Shown: positions 31,518-38,247 of the stretch, piece after piece
Position numbering within the stretch: position 1 is the stretch's first letter
Layout of the letters: every line of letters begins with the position of its first letter
Assembly: GCA_003645185.1 (NCBI GenBank)
Contig: QNEL01000009.1
Location: forward strand, 1 to 38,247
DNA from: Candidatus Parabeggiatoa sp. nov. 3
Lineage (GTDB): Bacteria; Pseudomonadota; Gammaproteobacteria; Beggiatoales; Beggiatoaceae
Length of the DNA stretch: 38,247 bases
Direction of reading: 5' to 3'
Translations under genes and position numbers: made by a program
Notes under the pieces: model-generated
Seen by the model: the letters and a program-made list of their open reading frames with translations, nothing else
Database searches by the model: none
What the model was told of the DNA's origin: nothing

Positions 31518-32534
31518 ATGCGTGTATTAGGAATAGAAACGTCTTGCGATGAAACCGGTATCGCTTTATACGACACTGAACACGGTTTATTGGGACATGC
31601 CTTGTATAGCCAAGTTGATTTACATGCTCAATATGGCGGTGTTGTACCAGAATTAGCTTCCCGCGATCATGTTCGCAAAATAATTCCCTTGATTAAAAAA
31701 GTATTAAACGATTGCGATACAGCGTTTGAACAGATTGATGGGGTAGCGTATACGGCAGGGCCGGGTTTAATTGGGGCCTTATTGGTTGGCGCGGCCGTAG
31801 GCCGTAGCCTAGCTTGGACATGGCAAGTGCCCGCCATTGGTGTTCACCATATTGAAGGCCATTTACTGGCCGCACAACTTGAAGAGCCAGCTCCGACTTA
31901 TCCCTTTCTGGCGCTACTCGTTTCTGGAGGGCATACTCAATTGGTAGAAGTCGCCGGGGTTGGGCAATATACTTTGTTGGGAGAATCGGTAGATGATGCC
32001 GCTGGCGAGGCCTTTGATAAAACCGCAAAATTATTAGGGTTAAATTATCCTGGAGGCCCCGCTTTAGCGCGTTTAGCGGAACAGGGCAATCCTGATGTTT
32101 TTCAGTTTCCTCGCCCGATGACGCAACGCCCGGGTTTAGATTTTAGTTTCAGTGGCTTTAAAACATCTGTTTTAACGACTTGGCGAGCACAAGAACAAAC
32201 TGAACAAACTCGCGCCGATATTGCACGCGCCTTTGAAGAGGCAGTAATAGATACTTTAGCGATAAAATGTCGTCGCGCCTTACAACAAACGGGTTTAACC
32301 CGTTTAGTCATTGCAGGTGGTGTGGCAGCGAATCAACGTTTACGCACTCGCTTGACACAATTGGCCGATAAAATGGGGAATCGCGTGTATTTTCCCCGCC
32401 CAATCTTTTGTACGGACAATGGCGCGATGATAGCCTACGCAGGGGCATTACGTCTTGCGGCCGGCCAATGTGAACCGCTCAAATTTAACGCACATCCACG
32501 TTGGGCTATCACTGAATTGCCATTGTACGATTAA
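31518..32534 (+). CDS. tsaD: tRNA N6-adenosine threonylcarbamoyltransferase
   Basis: The 338-residue essential enzyme transfers the threonylcarbamoyl group to A37 of ANN-decoding tRNAs, working with TsaB and TsaE. It has the ASKHA ATPase start [19 protein letters not shown], the metal-binding HIEGH (111-115), [19 protein letters not shown] and the C-terminal [13 protein letters not shown]. Length and motifs are normal. It is flanked by repeats on both sides, with no partner genes nearby. Confidence 0.97.
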   Translation: MRVLGIETSCDETGIALYDTEHGLLGHALYSQVDLHAQYGGVVPELASRDHVRKIIPLIKKVLNDCDTAFEQIDGVAYTAGPGLIGALLVGAAVGRSLAWTWQVPAIGVHHIEGHLLAAQLEEPAPTYPFLALLVSGGHTQLVEVAGVGQYTLLGESVDDAAGEAFDKTAKLLGLNYPGGPALARLAEQGNPDVFQFPRPMTQRPGLDFSFSGFKTSVLTTWRAQEQTEQTRADIARAFEEAVIDTLAIKCRRALQQTGLTRLVIAGGVAANQRLRTRLTQLADKMGNRVYFPRPIFCTDNGAMIAYAGALRLAAGQCEPLKFNAHPRWAITELPLYD

Positions 32535-32536
32535 AC

Positions 32537-32718
32537 TGTAGGGGCAATCCCTTGTGGTTGCCCCCCTTGTGATTGCCCCACTTGTGGTTGCCCCACTTGC
32601 CCTTTTTGGAAATGGCTTTGGATTGGTGCTTTGCCAATTCAAAATTGGGCCAAAAACTAACCGAAAACTTGAAAGAAATTAAAGCCTACTGGCTAACCTA
32701 ATCCGAAAGGATAAAAAA
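32537..32718. repeat. GTAGGGGCAA repeat with degenerate iterations
   Basis: GTAGGGGCAATCCCTTGTGG then TTGCCCC is followed by two further shortened TTGTGATTGCCCC and TTGTGGTTGCCCC units. The rest (about 32610-32700) has a KENLKEIKAYWL-like frame without start, possibly the tail of a lost gene. An AAAGGA at 32706 serves the next CDS. Confidence 0.7.
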
Positions 32719-33555
32719 ATGATCAATCCCAAATCACACGATGTCTTGTTCAAATGGCTGATCACGGCATTTACCAAAGAATTTTTTGAACATTATTTTC
32801 CCGATATTGAAATAGGAGAATATACCTTTATCGATAAGGAATTTATCAGTAAATACGAGAGTCTAAAAGAGAGTCTGAAAGGCGATCTCTTTTTGACAAT
32901 GGAAGTTGAGATTGACGGCATACTCCAAGAAATCGTGATCCAGATCGAGCATCAGAGTGAAAGAGAGGATGTTTCAGAACGTGTTTGCGAATATGGCATG
33001 ATTGCTTGGCTGTTGAAAAAGAACCCTGTCTGGAGTATTGTGATTTATACGGATGAGGCTGTCTTGCAGAAGCCGGTGACTAACCGCTTTTGCTACGGCT
33101 TTAACAACCATCATGGCAAGCTGTATCGTTATTTTGATGTGATCAAGGTGAAAGCGGAAAAGAGTGGCGATCTCATCAAGAAGCATTCTCTGATGTGCAA
33201 ATTGCTGACGCTCAAAGCGGATGACAGGCAAACCGATCCTGATGAACTGGTTTCTGAAATATACCGCACTGCGGCAGCAATGAAAGATGAACTCACCAAT
33301 GAGCAATTGCTTCTGATTGATCAGTGGGTTAACTTTTACAAAAAAGTCTCTGAGAAGAGGCTTGAAACGATTAAAAAGGAGATATCCATGAGCTTTGTAG
33401 AAACCACAATCACGGAACATGTTTATAACGAAGGCAAAGCAGAAGGTAAGAAAGAGATGGCAATAAACTTGCTGAAAATGGGAATAGATGTGGAAACCAT
33501 CACTCAGGCAAGCGGCTTACAAAAAGAAGAAATCAAACAACTGACCAGTCAGTGA
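32719..33555 (+). CDS. Rpn-family nuclease/putative transposase
   Basis: The 278-residue protein is of the Rpn (recombination-promoting nuclease, Transposase_31/PDDEXK) type. It begins KSHDVLFKWLITAF and has the core GDLFLTMEVEIDG with an Asp, then IVIQIEHQSERE with Glu and the family's typical Gln in place of Lys. A C-terminal AEGKKEMAINLLKMGID then SGLQKEEIKQL tail is characteristic. Related proteins have metal-dependent DNA endonuclease activity and promote RecA-independent recombination. AAAGGA lies 7 bases before the ATG. No terminal inverted repeats were found around it. Confidence 0.88.
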   Translation: MINPKSHDVLFKWLITAFTKEFFEHYFPDIEIGEYTFIDKEFISKYESLKESLKGDLFLTMEVEIDGILQEIVIQIEHQSEREDVSERVCEYGMIAWLLKKNPVWSIVIYTDEAVLQKPVTNRFCYGFNNHHGKLYRYFDVIKVKAEKSGDLIKKHSLMCKLLTLKADDRQTDPDELVSEIYRTAAAMKDELTNEQLLLIDQWVNFYKKVSEKRLETIKKEISMSFVETTITEHVYNEGKAEGKKEMAINLLKMGIDVETITQASGLQKEEIKQLTSQ

Positions 33556-33586
33556 GACGACTAACGGTTTCCATCTCAAGAAATCT

Positions 33587-33978
33587 TTTTCACGCAAAAG
33601 TACAGCTTCGCGAAACTTTTGCGTGAAAAGTTGTACTTTATCCCAATTAAAATACAAAATTTATTTTGCTGCTTTTGGAGTGCAAAATTTATTTTGCGGC
33701 CGTTGGAATGCATGTTATTTTTGCGGCCGTTGGAATGCATGTTATTTTTGCGGCCGTTGGAATGCATGTTATTTTGCGTATGAATGCATGTTATTTTGCG
33801 TTTTTCGTTCCAAAGTGTACTTTATTCAATCGGGAAACGCTATAAAACGCGGATTTAAATGATTAAACTTGATTAACGCGGCTCAGTATTCTTAGCGTCT
33901 TTGCGCGAAGCGTGATTAACTTAGCAAACTCAAGTTGGAACGTGGAGCAATATAACACGATGTACAGAAACGGAATAG
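33587..33978. repeat. Palindrome and GCAAAATTTATTTTGC-type repeat cluster
   Basis: A CACGCAAAAG...CTTTTGCGTG hairpin (about 33591-33627), related to the palindromes at 16821 and 37617, is followed by copies of GGAGTGCAAAATTTATTTTG and four tandem GTTGGAATGCATGTTATTTT units (about 33710-33800). The rest to 33978 shows no gene. It leads into the truncated adhesin-like gene. Confidence 0.8.
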
Positions 33979-34645
33979 ATAAATAATTCCATTGTCCAAG
34001 GCGGTTGGACTGGTTTGGGTAACCATAATCTGGCAACCGATCCCTTGTTTGCCGAACCGGTGACTGATCATATAACCACCCACACCACGATAGGCGATTT
34101 CCACCTCAAAGCGGGCTCACCAGCTATTAACGCCGGGGATAACAAGCTGATTCCACAAGACTTAGCCGATGCAGAATGTACTGGCGGGTTTGGTGATGGC
34201 AATGCCACTGAAATCGTGGATTTCGACTTTGAAGGCCGGACGCGCATTATTGGCGAAGTTGTCGATATGGGTGTCTATGAAGTACAAACGCTACCCGATG
34301 CGCCAATCCCAGAAACACTCAAATACACCCTAAGCGTTATCCTAACCGGTGAAGGCCAAGGAAGCGTTGCTTCCAATAAAGACGGTATTAGCTGCGGTAA
34401 TGATTGTAGCCAAGATTATTTAAGTGGCACAGCAATCAATTTGATTACGAACACCAAACCGGGTTCAATTTTTGGAGGCTGGTTCGGTGACTGTCGCGGT
34501 GATGAAGGCCATTTCATGGTAGAAATGGATGCCGCGAAACGGTGTACAGCCCAGTTTGACATCGCACCAATTGAAGAACCAGTCGTTCTGGAACCAGATG
34601 AATTTGCGTTACCCACGAATACCGTCGTTAGCACAGCCCCGGTTA
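33979..34645 (+). pseudogene. 5'-truncated beta-helix/adhesin-like gene, part upstream of the IS
   Basis: The frame is open from 33979 without a proper start. It reads NNSIVQGGWTGLGNHNLATD and PLF, then HLKAGSPAINAGD, which is typical of the end of a parallel beta-helix (choice-of-anchor/pectate-lyase-like) surface protein. A bacterial repeat domain follows (YTLSVILTGEGQGSV to RCTAQFDI) with cysteine pairs, and a Pro/Glu linker. The N-terminal part is missing. The coding region is then interrupted by the ISAzo13-type element at 34646. A TTG at 34015 is only a formal start. Confidence 0.8.
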
Positions 34646-35982
34646 GGAACGTGCATAAAATAAATTAGACAACTATGATATTAATGTGCTAGTCTAAAAA
34701 AAGCAGGCTACATTATAACAAAACCAAAAAACAATGATAGAACCTTATACGAAAGAAATTGAAGAACAAATGCAAGAACTGTACAATCGTCTTTCAGAAA
34801 GAAATAGACGTTTATATGCTGGAATTGAAGCTTTAAAATTACCTTATGGTGGTGTTAGTTATATTGCCCGCCTTTTTGATTGTTCACGTGATACCATTCT
34901 ACGTGGAATAAGAGAACTTAAAGAAGAGGAAACACTAGCTCCAAACTGTGAGAGAAAAGCTGGTGGTGGTCGAAAGCCTGTGGTTGAAAAATCTCTTGAT
35001 ATTGATGAGGTTTTCCTAATTTTGTTAAAAGAACATACAGCAGGTGACCCAATGGATGAAAAAGTAAAATGGACAAATTTAACTTGTTTCGATCTTGCAA
35101 ACTTATTATCAAAAGAAGGCTATAAAGTCAGTCGTAATATTGTCAGAAAATTACTGAAAAAACAGGGATATGTCAAACGTAAAGCATTGAAAAAGAAGTC
35201 TGCTAAAGAAAGTGTGAATCGTAATGCCCAGTTTGAGCGTATTGCGGAATTAAGAGCTTCATATAATGAAGAAGGCAATCCTGTAATAAATATAGATACC
35301 AAGAAAAAAGAAAAAATAGGTAATTTATTCCGTGAGGGTAAAATTTATACAACTGAAACGATTGAAGTCTTTGACCATGATTTTCCTTCTTTAGCAGAAG
35401 GGGTTGCCGTTCCTCATGTTCTTTATGATACTGAACGTAATGAAGCATCTGTCAGCATTGGTACAAGCCATGATACAAGTGAGTTTGCTTGTGATTCAAT
35501 TCGCTATTGGTGGTATAACTCTGGAAAATTGCACTATCCTGATGCCAGTTCTATTTTATTGTTGATGGATGGTGGTGGTAGTAATTCACCCAGACACTAT
35601 ATTTTCAAACAAGATTTACAAGCCCTAGTAAATGAAATTGGTGTTGAAATACGAATCGCACATTATCCACCATACACATCTAAATGGAATCCTATTGAAC
35701 ATAAAGTATTTCCTCATATCACTCGATCTCTACAGGGTGTTATTTTGACCTCCCATCAACTTATGAAAGAGTTGATAGAGAAAACAACCACAAAAACAGG
35801 ATTAAAGGTAGTTGCTACTATTTTCAATAGGGTTTATGAAACTGGCAGAACAGTTGCTACTAGCTTTAAAGAATCAATGCGAATTGTATTTGACGATTAT
35901 CTGGGGCAATGGAATTATACCGCTGTTCCTTTCGATGCAACTTTATTAAGTTGAGTTGTCTAAGTTATTTTATGCACGTTCC
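34646..35982 (+). mobile_element. ISAzo13-family insertion sequence, 1337 bp
   Basis: The ends are 29-bp terminal inverted repeats (GGAACGTGCATAAAATAA...) with a single mismatch, at 34646-34674 and 35954-35982. The element is flanked on both sides by TTA. Joining the flanks with one TTA restores a continuous reading frame (…APVNQCNTSNKLTG…), which fixes the insertion point. The single transposase gene is intact, so the element may still be active. Confidence 0.92.
34734..35954 (+). CDS. ISAzo13-family transposase
   Basis: A 406-residue DDE transposase. An N-terminal helix-turn-helix segment (GGVSYIARLFDCSRDTILRG) precedes the catalytic domain with Asp188 (VINIDTKKKEKIG), Asp279 (LLLMDGGGSN) and Glu322 (YTSKWNPIEHKVF). 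The DTKKKE and SKWNPIEH motifs are hallmarks of the ISAzo13 (DDE_Tnp_ISAZ013) group. The gene is full length, and its stop codon touches the right inverted repeat. Confidence 0.95.
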   Translation: MIEPYTKEIEEQMQELYNRLSERNRRLYAGIEALKLPYGGVSYIARLFDCSRDTILRGIRELKEEETLAPNCERKAGGGRKPVVEKSLDIDEVFLILLKEHTAGDPMDEKVKWTNLTCFDLANLLSKEGYKVSRNIVRKLLKKQGYVKRKALKKKSAKESVNRNAQFERIAELRASYNEEGNPVINIDTKKKEKIGNLFREGKIYTTETIEVFDHDFPSLAEGVAVPHVLYDTERNEASVSIGTSHDTSEFACDSIRYWWYNSGKLHYPDASSILLLMDGGGSNSPRHYIFKQDLQALVNEIGVEIRIAHYPPYTSKWNPIEHKVFPHITRSLQGVILTSHQLMKELIEKTTTKTGLKVVATIFNRVYETGRTVATSFKESMRIVFDDYLGQWNYTAVPFDATLLS

Positions 35983-37253
35983 TTAATCAGTGTAATACTT
36001 CTAACAAGTTGACTGGCATCTGTCAGGCTCATGCAGGAAAAACGATTAGCTACGAAGAGATCGGAGAAGAGGATAGTCTCTCCAAAGGGACTTTAGATCA
36101 CCCACTGACCAGTAAAGGCCTGGTTGCCAACACAACCATTACCCCCAAGGGTCATTTGAAAGGTGGCAAAGTGTCCGGCTACACCCAGAATGAAGGGCTG
36201 ATAGAAGATGTTGAATTTGTTGGAATCTTAATCACCGGAAAAAATGAGGACGGTGAAATTAAAGGAACGCTTGGCGGTAAAATCACCCTTGCCAGTCAAG
36301 TCGGTGGTGTCGTTGAAGATGTCCGTTTAGCCCCTCATACTGAGATTGTAGGTAGCGGAAAACCAAAGCTGGGTTTTCTTCATCATATAAACCGTGATTT
36401 TCTTGGCGGAACCCTAATCGGTTCAAGCGAAAAACCCGCTATTTTGGACAGAGTGCATATCAGAGATAAAAGCCAGGTTTCCAATGTGATCATTCAGGAA
36501 AACGTGACGATTGGTGTGGATGTGACATTCACCAATGTTGAGTTCCGCACTCAAGTCGTGCGAAAAGTCACCGTAACCGGTCAGATTAGCGGTACTCGTT
36601 TCCAAAACACGTACACCAGATTAGAAAACGTCACCATTCGTGCGAACAGCCAAATGTCCAATGTGGTTATCGGCAAGCAGGTGAAATTTGAAGAGGGGGT
36701 AACGCTTGATGATAGCGTCACTTTTGAAGTTCACACCACCTATATGGAAACACACAACATCACGGTGCTACCCAAGCTTAAAGGCCTCGCGGCCCTTGAC
36801 AAACAAGGCAAGCGAGTTTCAACTTGGGCGAGAATAGAAGGCGGGGCTAGAATGGGCACTGATGGTAGTGGTAAAAAACGCTCTAGTAAGAAACTCACGC
36901 TCAAGAGAAACCAGCATAAAAACGTGGATATTCACGGTAATGTGCTAACCGATGTGAGACACATTGGAAAACGGGCCGATATTTTGGTCGTCGCTGCCCA
37001 CACTGCACCGGGCGCGACATCGCCAAACTTCTACATGCTAGACAAACCAGGTACGCCCAAGCCTTGGGATGGCGCGCTATCATCATTAGTGCCCTTCCAA
37101 TCTCGAACCGCCTTAGCGCCAGTTGTTTCCGTACCCATTTGGAACAAACCACTTGATATCGTTGGAGAGGTGCAAGTTTACTTGGGTTATAGACTGAATG
37201 ATGGTTTGATTGTCTATTCGCAAGAGGTGATTGAACTGACGTTGACTGAGTAG
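35983..37253 (+). pseudogene. Adhesin-like gene, part downstream of the IS
   Basis: This is the continuation of the gene broken at 34645; the frame is open from the right IS border, with NQCNTSNKLTGICQAHAGKT. A TTG at 36009 is only a formal start. The about 420 residues contain many short beta-strand repeats of the form LENVTIRANSQMSNVVIG and GTLGGKITLASQVGG, as in beta-helical or trimeric surface proteins, then a compact C-terminal domain ending VEVIELTLTE-like (QEVIELTLTE). It is probably an exported cell-surface or matrix protein; this is inference. No membrane anchor is visible at the C-terminus. Confidence 0.8.
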
Positions 37254-37377
37254 GTGTGTCGTGTTTAGTACAACTTCTGATTGACAAGCTTTTGAAAAGA
37301 AAATAACGCAAAAGGCGCAAGAGACGCAAGAGACGCTTCAGTCTGATATATTTGTTAAGAGGCCTCTTTAGCTCTGT

Positions 37378-37419
37378 CGGGTGGGTAAGTTTAGTTTGTT
37401 GCCCACCATTCTCATTAAA
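37378..37419. repeat. GGGTGGGTAAGTTTAG repeat variant
   Basis: GGTGGGTAAGTTTAGTTTGT then TGCCCACC, followed by ATTCTCATTAAA. It is the reverse complement of the second repeat at about 15548-15590, including flanking bases. A run of CGCAAAAGGCGCAAGAGACG lies just upstream (37308-37333), resembling the GCGCCTTTGCGCCTTTGCG segment near 19.15 kb. Confidence 0.75.
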
Positions 37420-37501
37420 AAGTTTGTTACCCCCGCTAAGTATAATGCTTTTCAAAAAGGGCCCTCAATCGGGCCCAAACCCATGTTCATCTATAACTCT
37501 T

Positions 37502-38247
37502 ATGAAAAAAGTCGCTTCCTTACGCTACGGTGTGATTTTCAAAAAAGCGTTTTCTCAGCCGGATATTTTCAAAGCGTTTGTCAAAGATTTTATTGGAATT
37601 GAACTCAATTTCACGATTTCACGCTAAAGTTTCGCTTCGCGAAACTTTAGCGTGAAATTTCACGCTAAAGTTTCGCTTCGCGAAACTTTAGCGTGAAATA
37701 ATGTTTTTGCGCGCAAAAACATTTGCGTGAAATATTGATCAAGTGGAAATGGAAAAATCCTTTGATCCCCCGATTGGTAATGTTGATTCGCGCTTTGATT
37801 TATTTGCCGAAGATAAACAAAATCGGATTATTGTTGATATTCAGCATGTTCGTTATGCCGATCATTATGATCGTTTTCTGCATTATCATTGTGCCGCTTT
37901 GTTAGAGCAAGTGGCGAGTTCACAAGACTATCATCCCAGTCAGAAAGTGTTTACTATTGTGGTTTTAACTTCTGGTGATAGGCACAAAGTTGATATGGCC
38001 ACCATTGATTTTGATCCGAAAGATCGCAAGGGTAAACCTTTAAACGAAATTGGGCATAAAATTTTGTATATCTGTCCGAAATATGTCGCTGATGATACGC
38101 CGGAACCCTATCGAGAATGGTTACTAGCCATAGCCGATAGTTTGGATGAAGAGGTTGATGAAACCGCTTATCAACGTCCTGAAATTCAACGGATTTTTGA
38201 GTTGATTGCACGAGATTTAATCTCCCCGAAAGAATACGCTCGCATGA
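37502..38247 (+). pseudogene. PDDEXK-family nuclease/transposase gene broken by palindromes, runs off the edge
   Basis: The first part from ATG 37502 (MKKVASLRYGVIFKKAFSQP, then DIFKAFVKDFIGIEL) matches the start of the PDDEXK_2 (PD-(D/E)XK transposase/Rpn-like) family. About 118 bp of palindromes then bring a stop at 37627. The gene resumes near 37737 in another frame with DQVEMEKSFDPPIG, DSRFDLFAEDKQNRIIVDIQ (catalytic Asp and Asp-x-Gln) and an open frame to the window end. Deleting 37619-37736 restores one frame (…LNFTIDQVEMEKS…). The missing 3' end cannot be judged. Confidence 0.82.
37617..37722. repeat. Two abutting 41-bp palindromes plus a 22-bp palindrome
   Basis: Identical hairpins with 19-bp perfect stems and a TTC loop occupy 37617-37657 and 37658-37698. 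A perfect 22-bp palindrome around TTTTTGCGCGCAAAAA follows at 37701-37722. The 41-bp unit is the same as that at 16821-16861 apart from the loop. All lie inside the PDDEXK-family gene. Confidence 0.95.

Noticed and set aside
33576-33862. ORFs with MHSNGRKNN or CYFCGRWNA repeats
   Set aside because: Same explanation: translated tandem nucleotide repeats.
36901-37455. 184-codon minus-strand ORF
   Set aside because: It overlaps the adhesin-like coding region in antisense and includes a low-complexity RLLRLLR stretch from the CGCAAGAGACG repeat.
37954-38211. 85-codon minus-strand ORF near the edge
   Set aside because: Antisense to the PDDEXK-family reading frame, which has the conserved motifs.
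1-38247. tRNA or rRNA genes
   Set aside because: I looked for cloverleaf-like CCA-ended or GGTTCGANTCC segments and rRNA landmarks and saw none; a tRNAscan run would be decisive.

Overview
The window looks like a chromosomal segment of an AT-rich sulfur-oxidising gammaproteobacterium of the Beggiatoa/Thiomargarita/Thioploca type (Thiotrichales). The core genes are proteobacterial (ilvE, zf-CHCC, ubiU, yhcC, nrdD/nrdG, tsaD). The accessory genes include families common in multicellular or filamentous bacteria (CHAT-NTPase, EAD-kinase, a XisH remnant, many toxin-antitoxin pairs). Spaces between genes are filled with short dispersed hairpin repeats. Taxonomy is inferred from gene style only.

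Layout. 0-2.2 kb: two tandem paralogous lipoproteins on the minus strand. 2.8-5.1 kb: ilvE, a five-copy hairpin-repeat array, a small CHCC zinc-finger protein and a membrane protein. 5.3-10.8 kb: the most remarkable locus, a CHAT-protease/NTPase protein and a membrane-anchored Ser/Thr kinase-like protein. They sit 14 bp apart and share an almost identical Death-like adaptor domain (C-terminal in the first, N-terminal in the second); the kinase also carries an EAD2-like domain. Both genes have a one-base homopolymer frameshift. 11.5-14.9 kb: VapBC, a frameshift-damaged RelE-type toxin with intact antitoxin, a PD-(D/E)XK protein and HigBA flanked by about 187-bp direct repeats. 15.4 kb: XisH stub and a cluster of hairpins. 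15.7-18.9 kb, minus strand: ubiU, yhcC and a TauD/TfdA dioxygenase. 19.3-21.1 kb: PilZ protein and an unrecognised receiver-like/zinc-ribbon protein. 21.4-23.4 kb: AAA ATPase/TOPRIM-like two-gene module with a frameshift in the second gene. 23.4-24.4 kb: repeats and gene stubs. 24.5-26.8 kb, minus strand: overlapping operon of histidine kinase, two receiver-only regulators and a PIN-domain protein. 27.0-31.3 kb: anaerobic ribonucleotide reductase locus with a perfect FNR-type site upstream, two inteins in NrdD, a separately encoded glycyl-radical segment, and nrdG. 31.5 kb: tsaD. 32.7 kb: Rpn-type nuclease/transposase. 34.0-37.3 kb: a 5'-truncated beta-helix/adhesin-like gene split by an ISAzo13-family IS whose precise removal restores the frame. 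37.5 kb to the edge: a PDDEXK-family gene interrupted by about 118 bp of tandem palindromes.

How the parts fit. The core genes suggest an anaerobic or microaerobic life: oxygen-independent ubiquinone hydroxylation (UbiU), class III RNR and an FNR site. The accessory genes are dominated by conflict and signalling modules. Every single-base frameshift I found lies in accessory genes, while the core genes read through intact. That argues for real decay or phase-variable states over random base-calling error, although homopolymer sequencing errors cannot be excluded from sequence alone.
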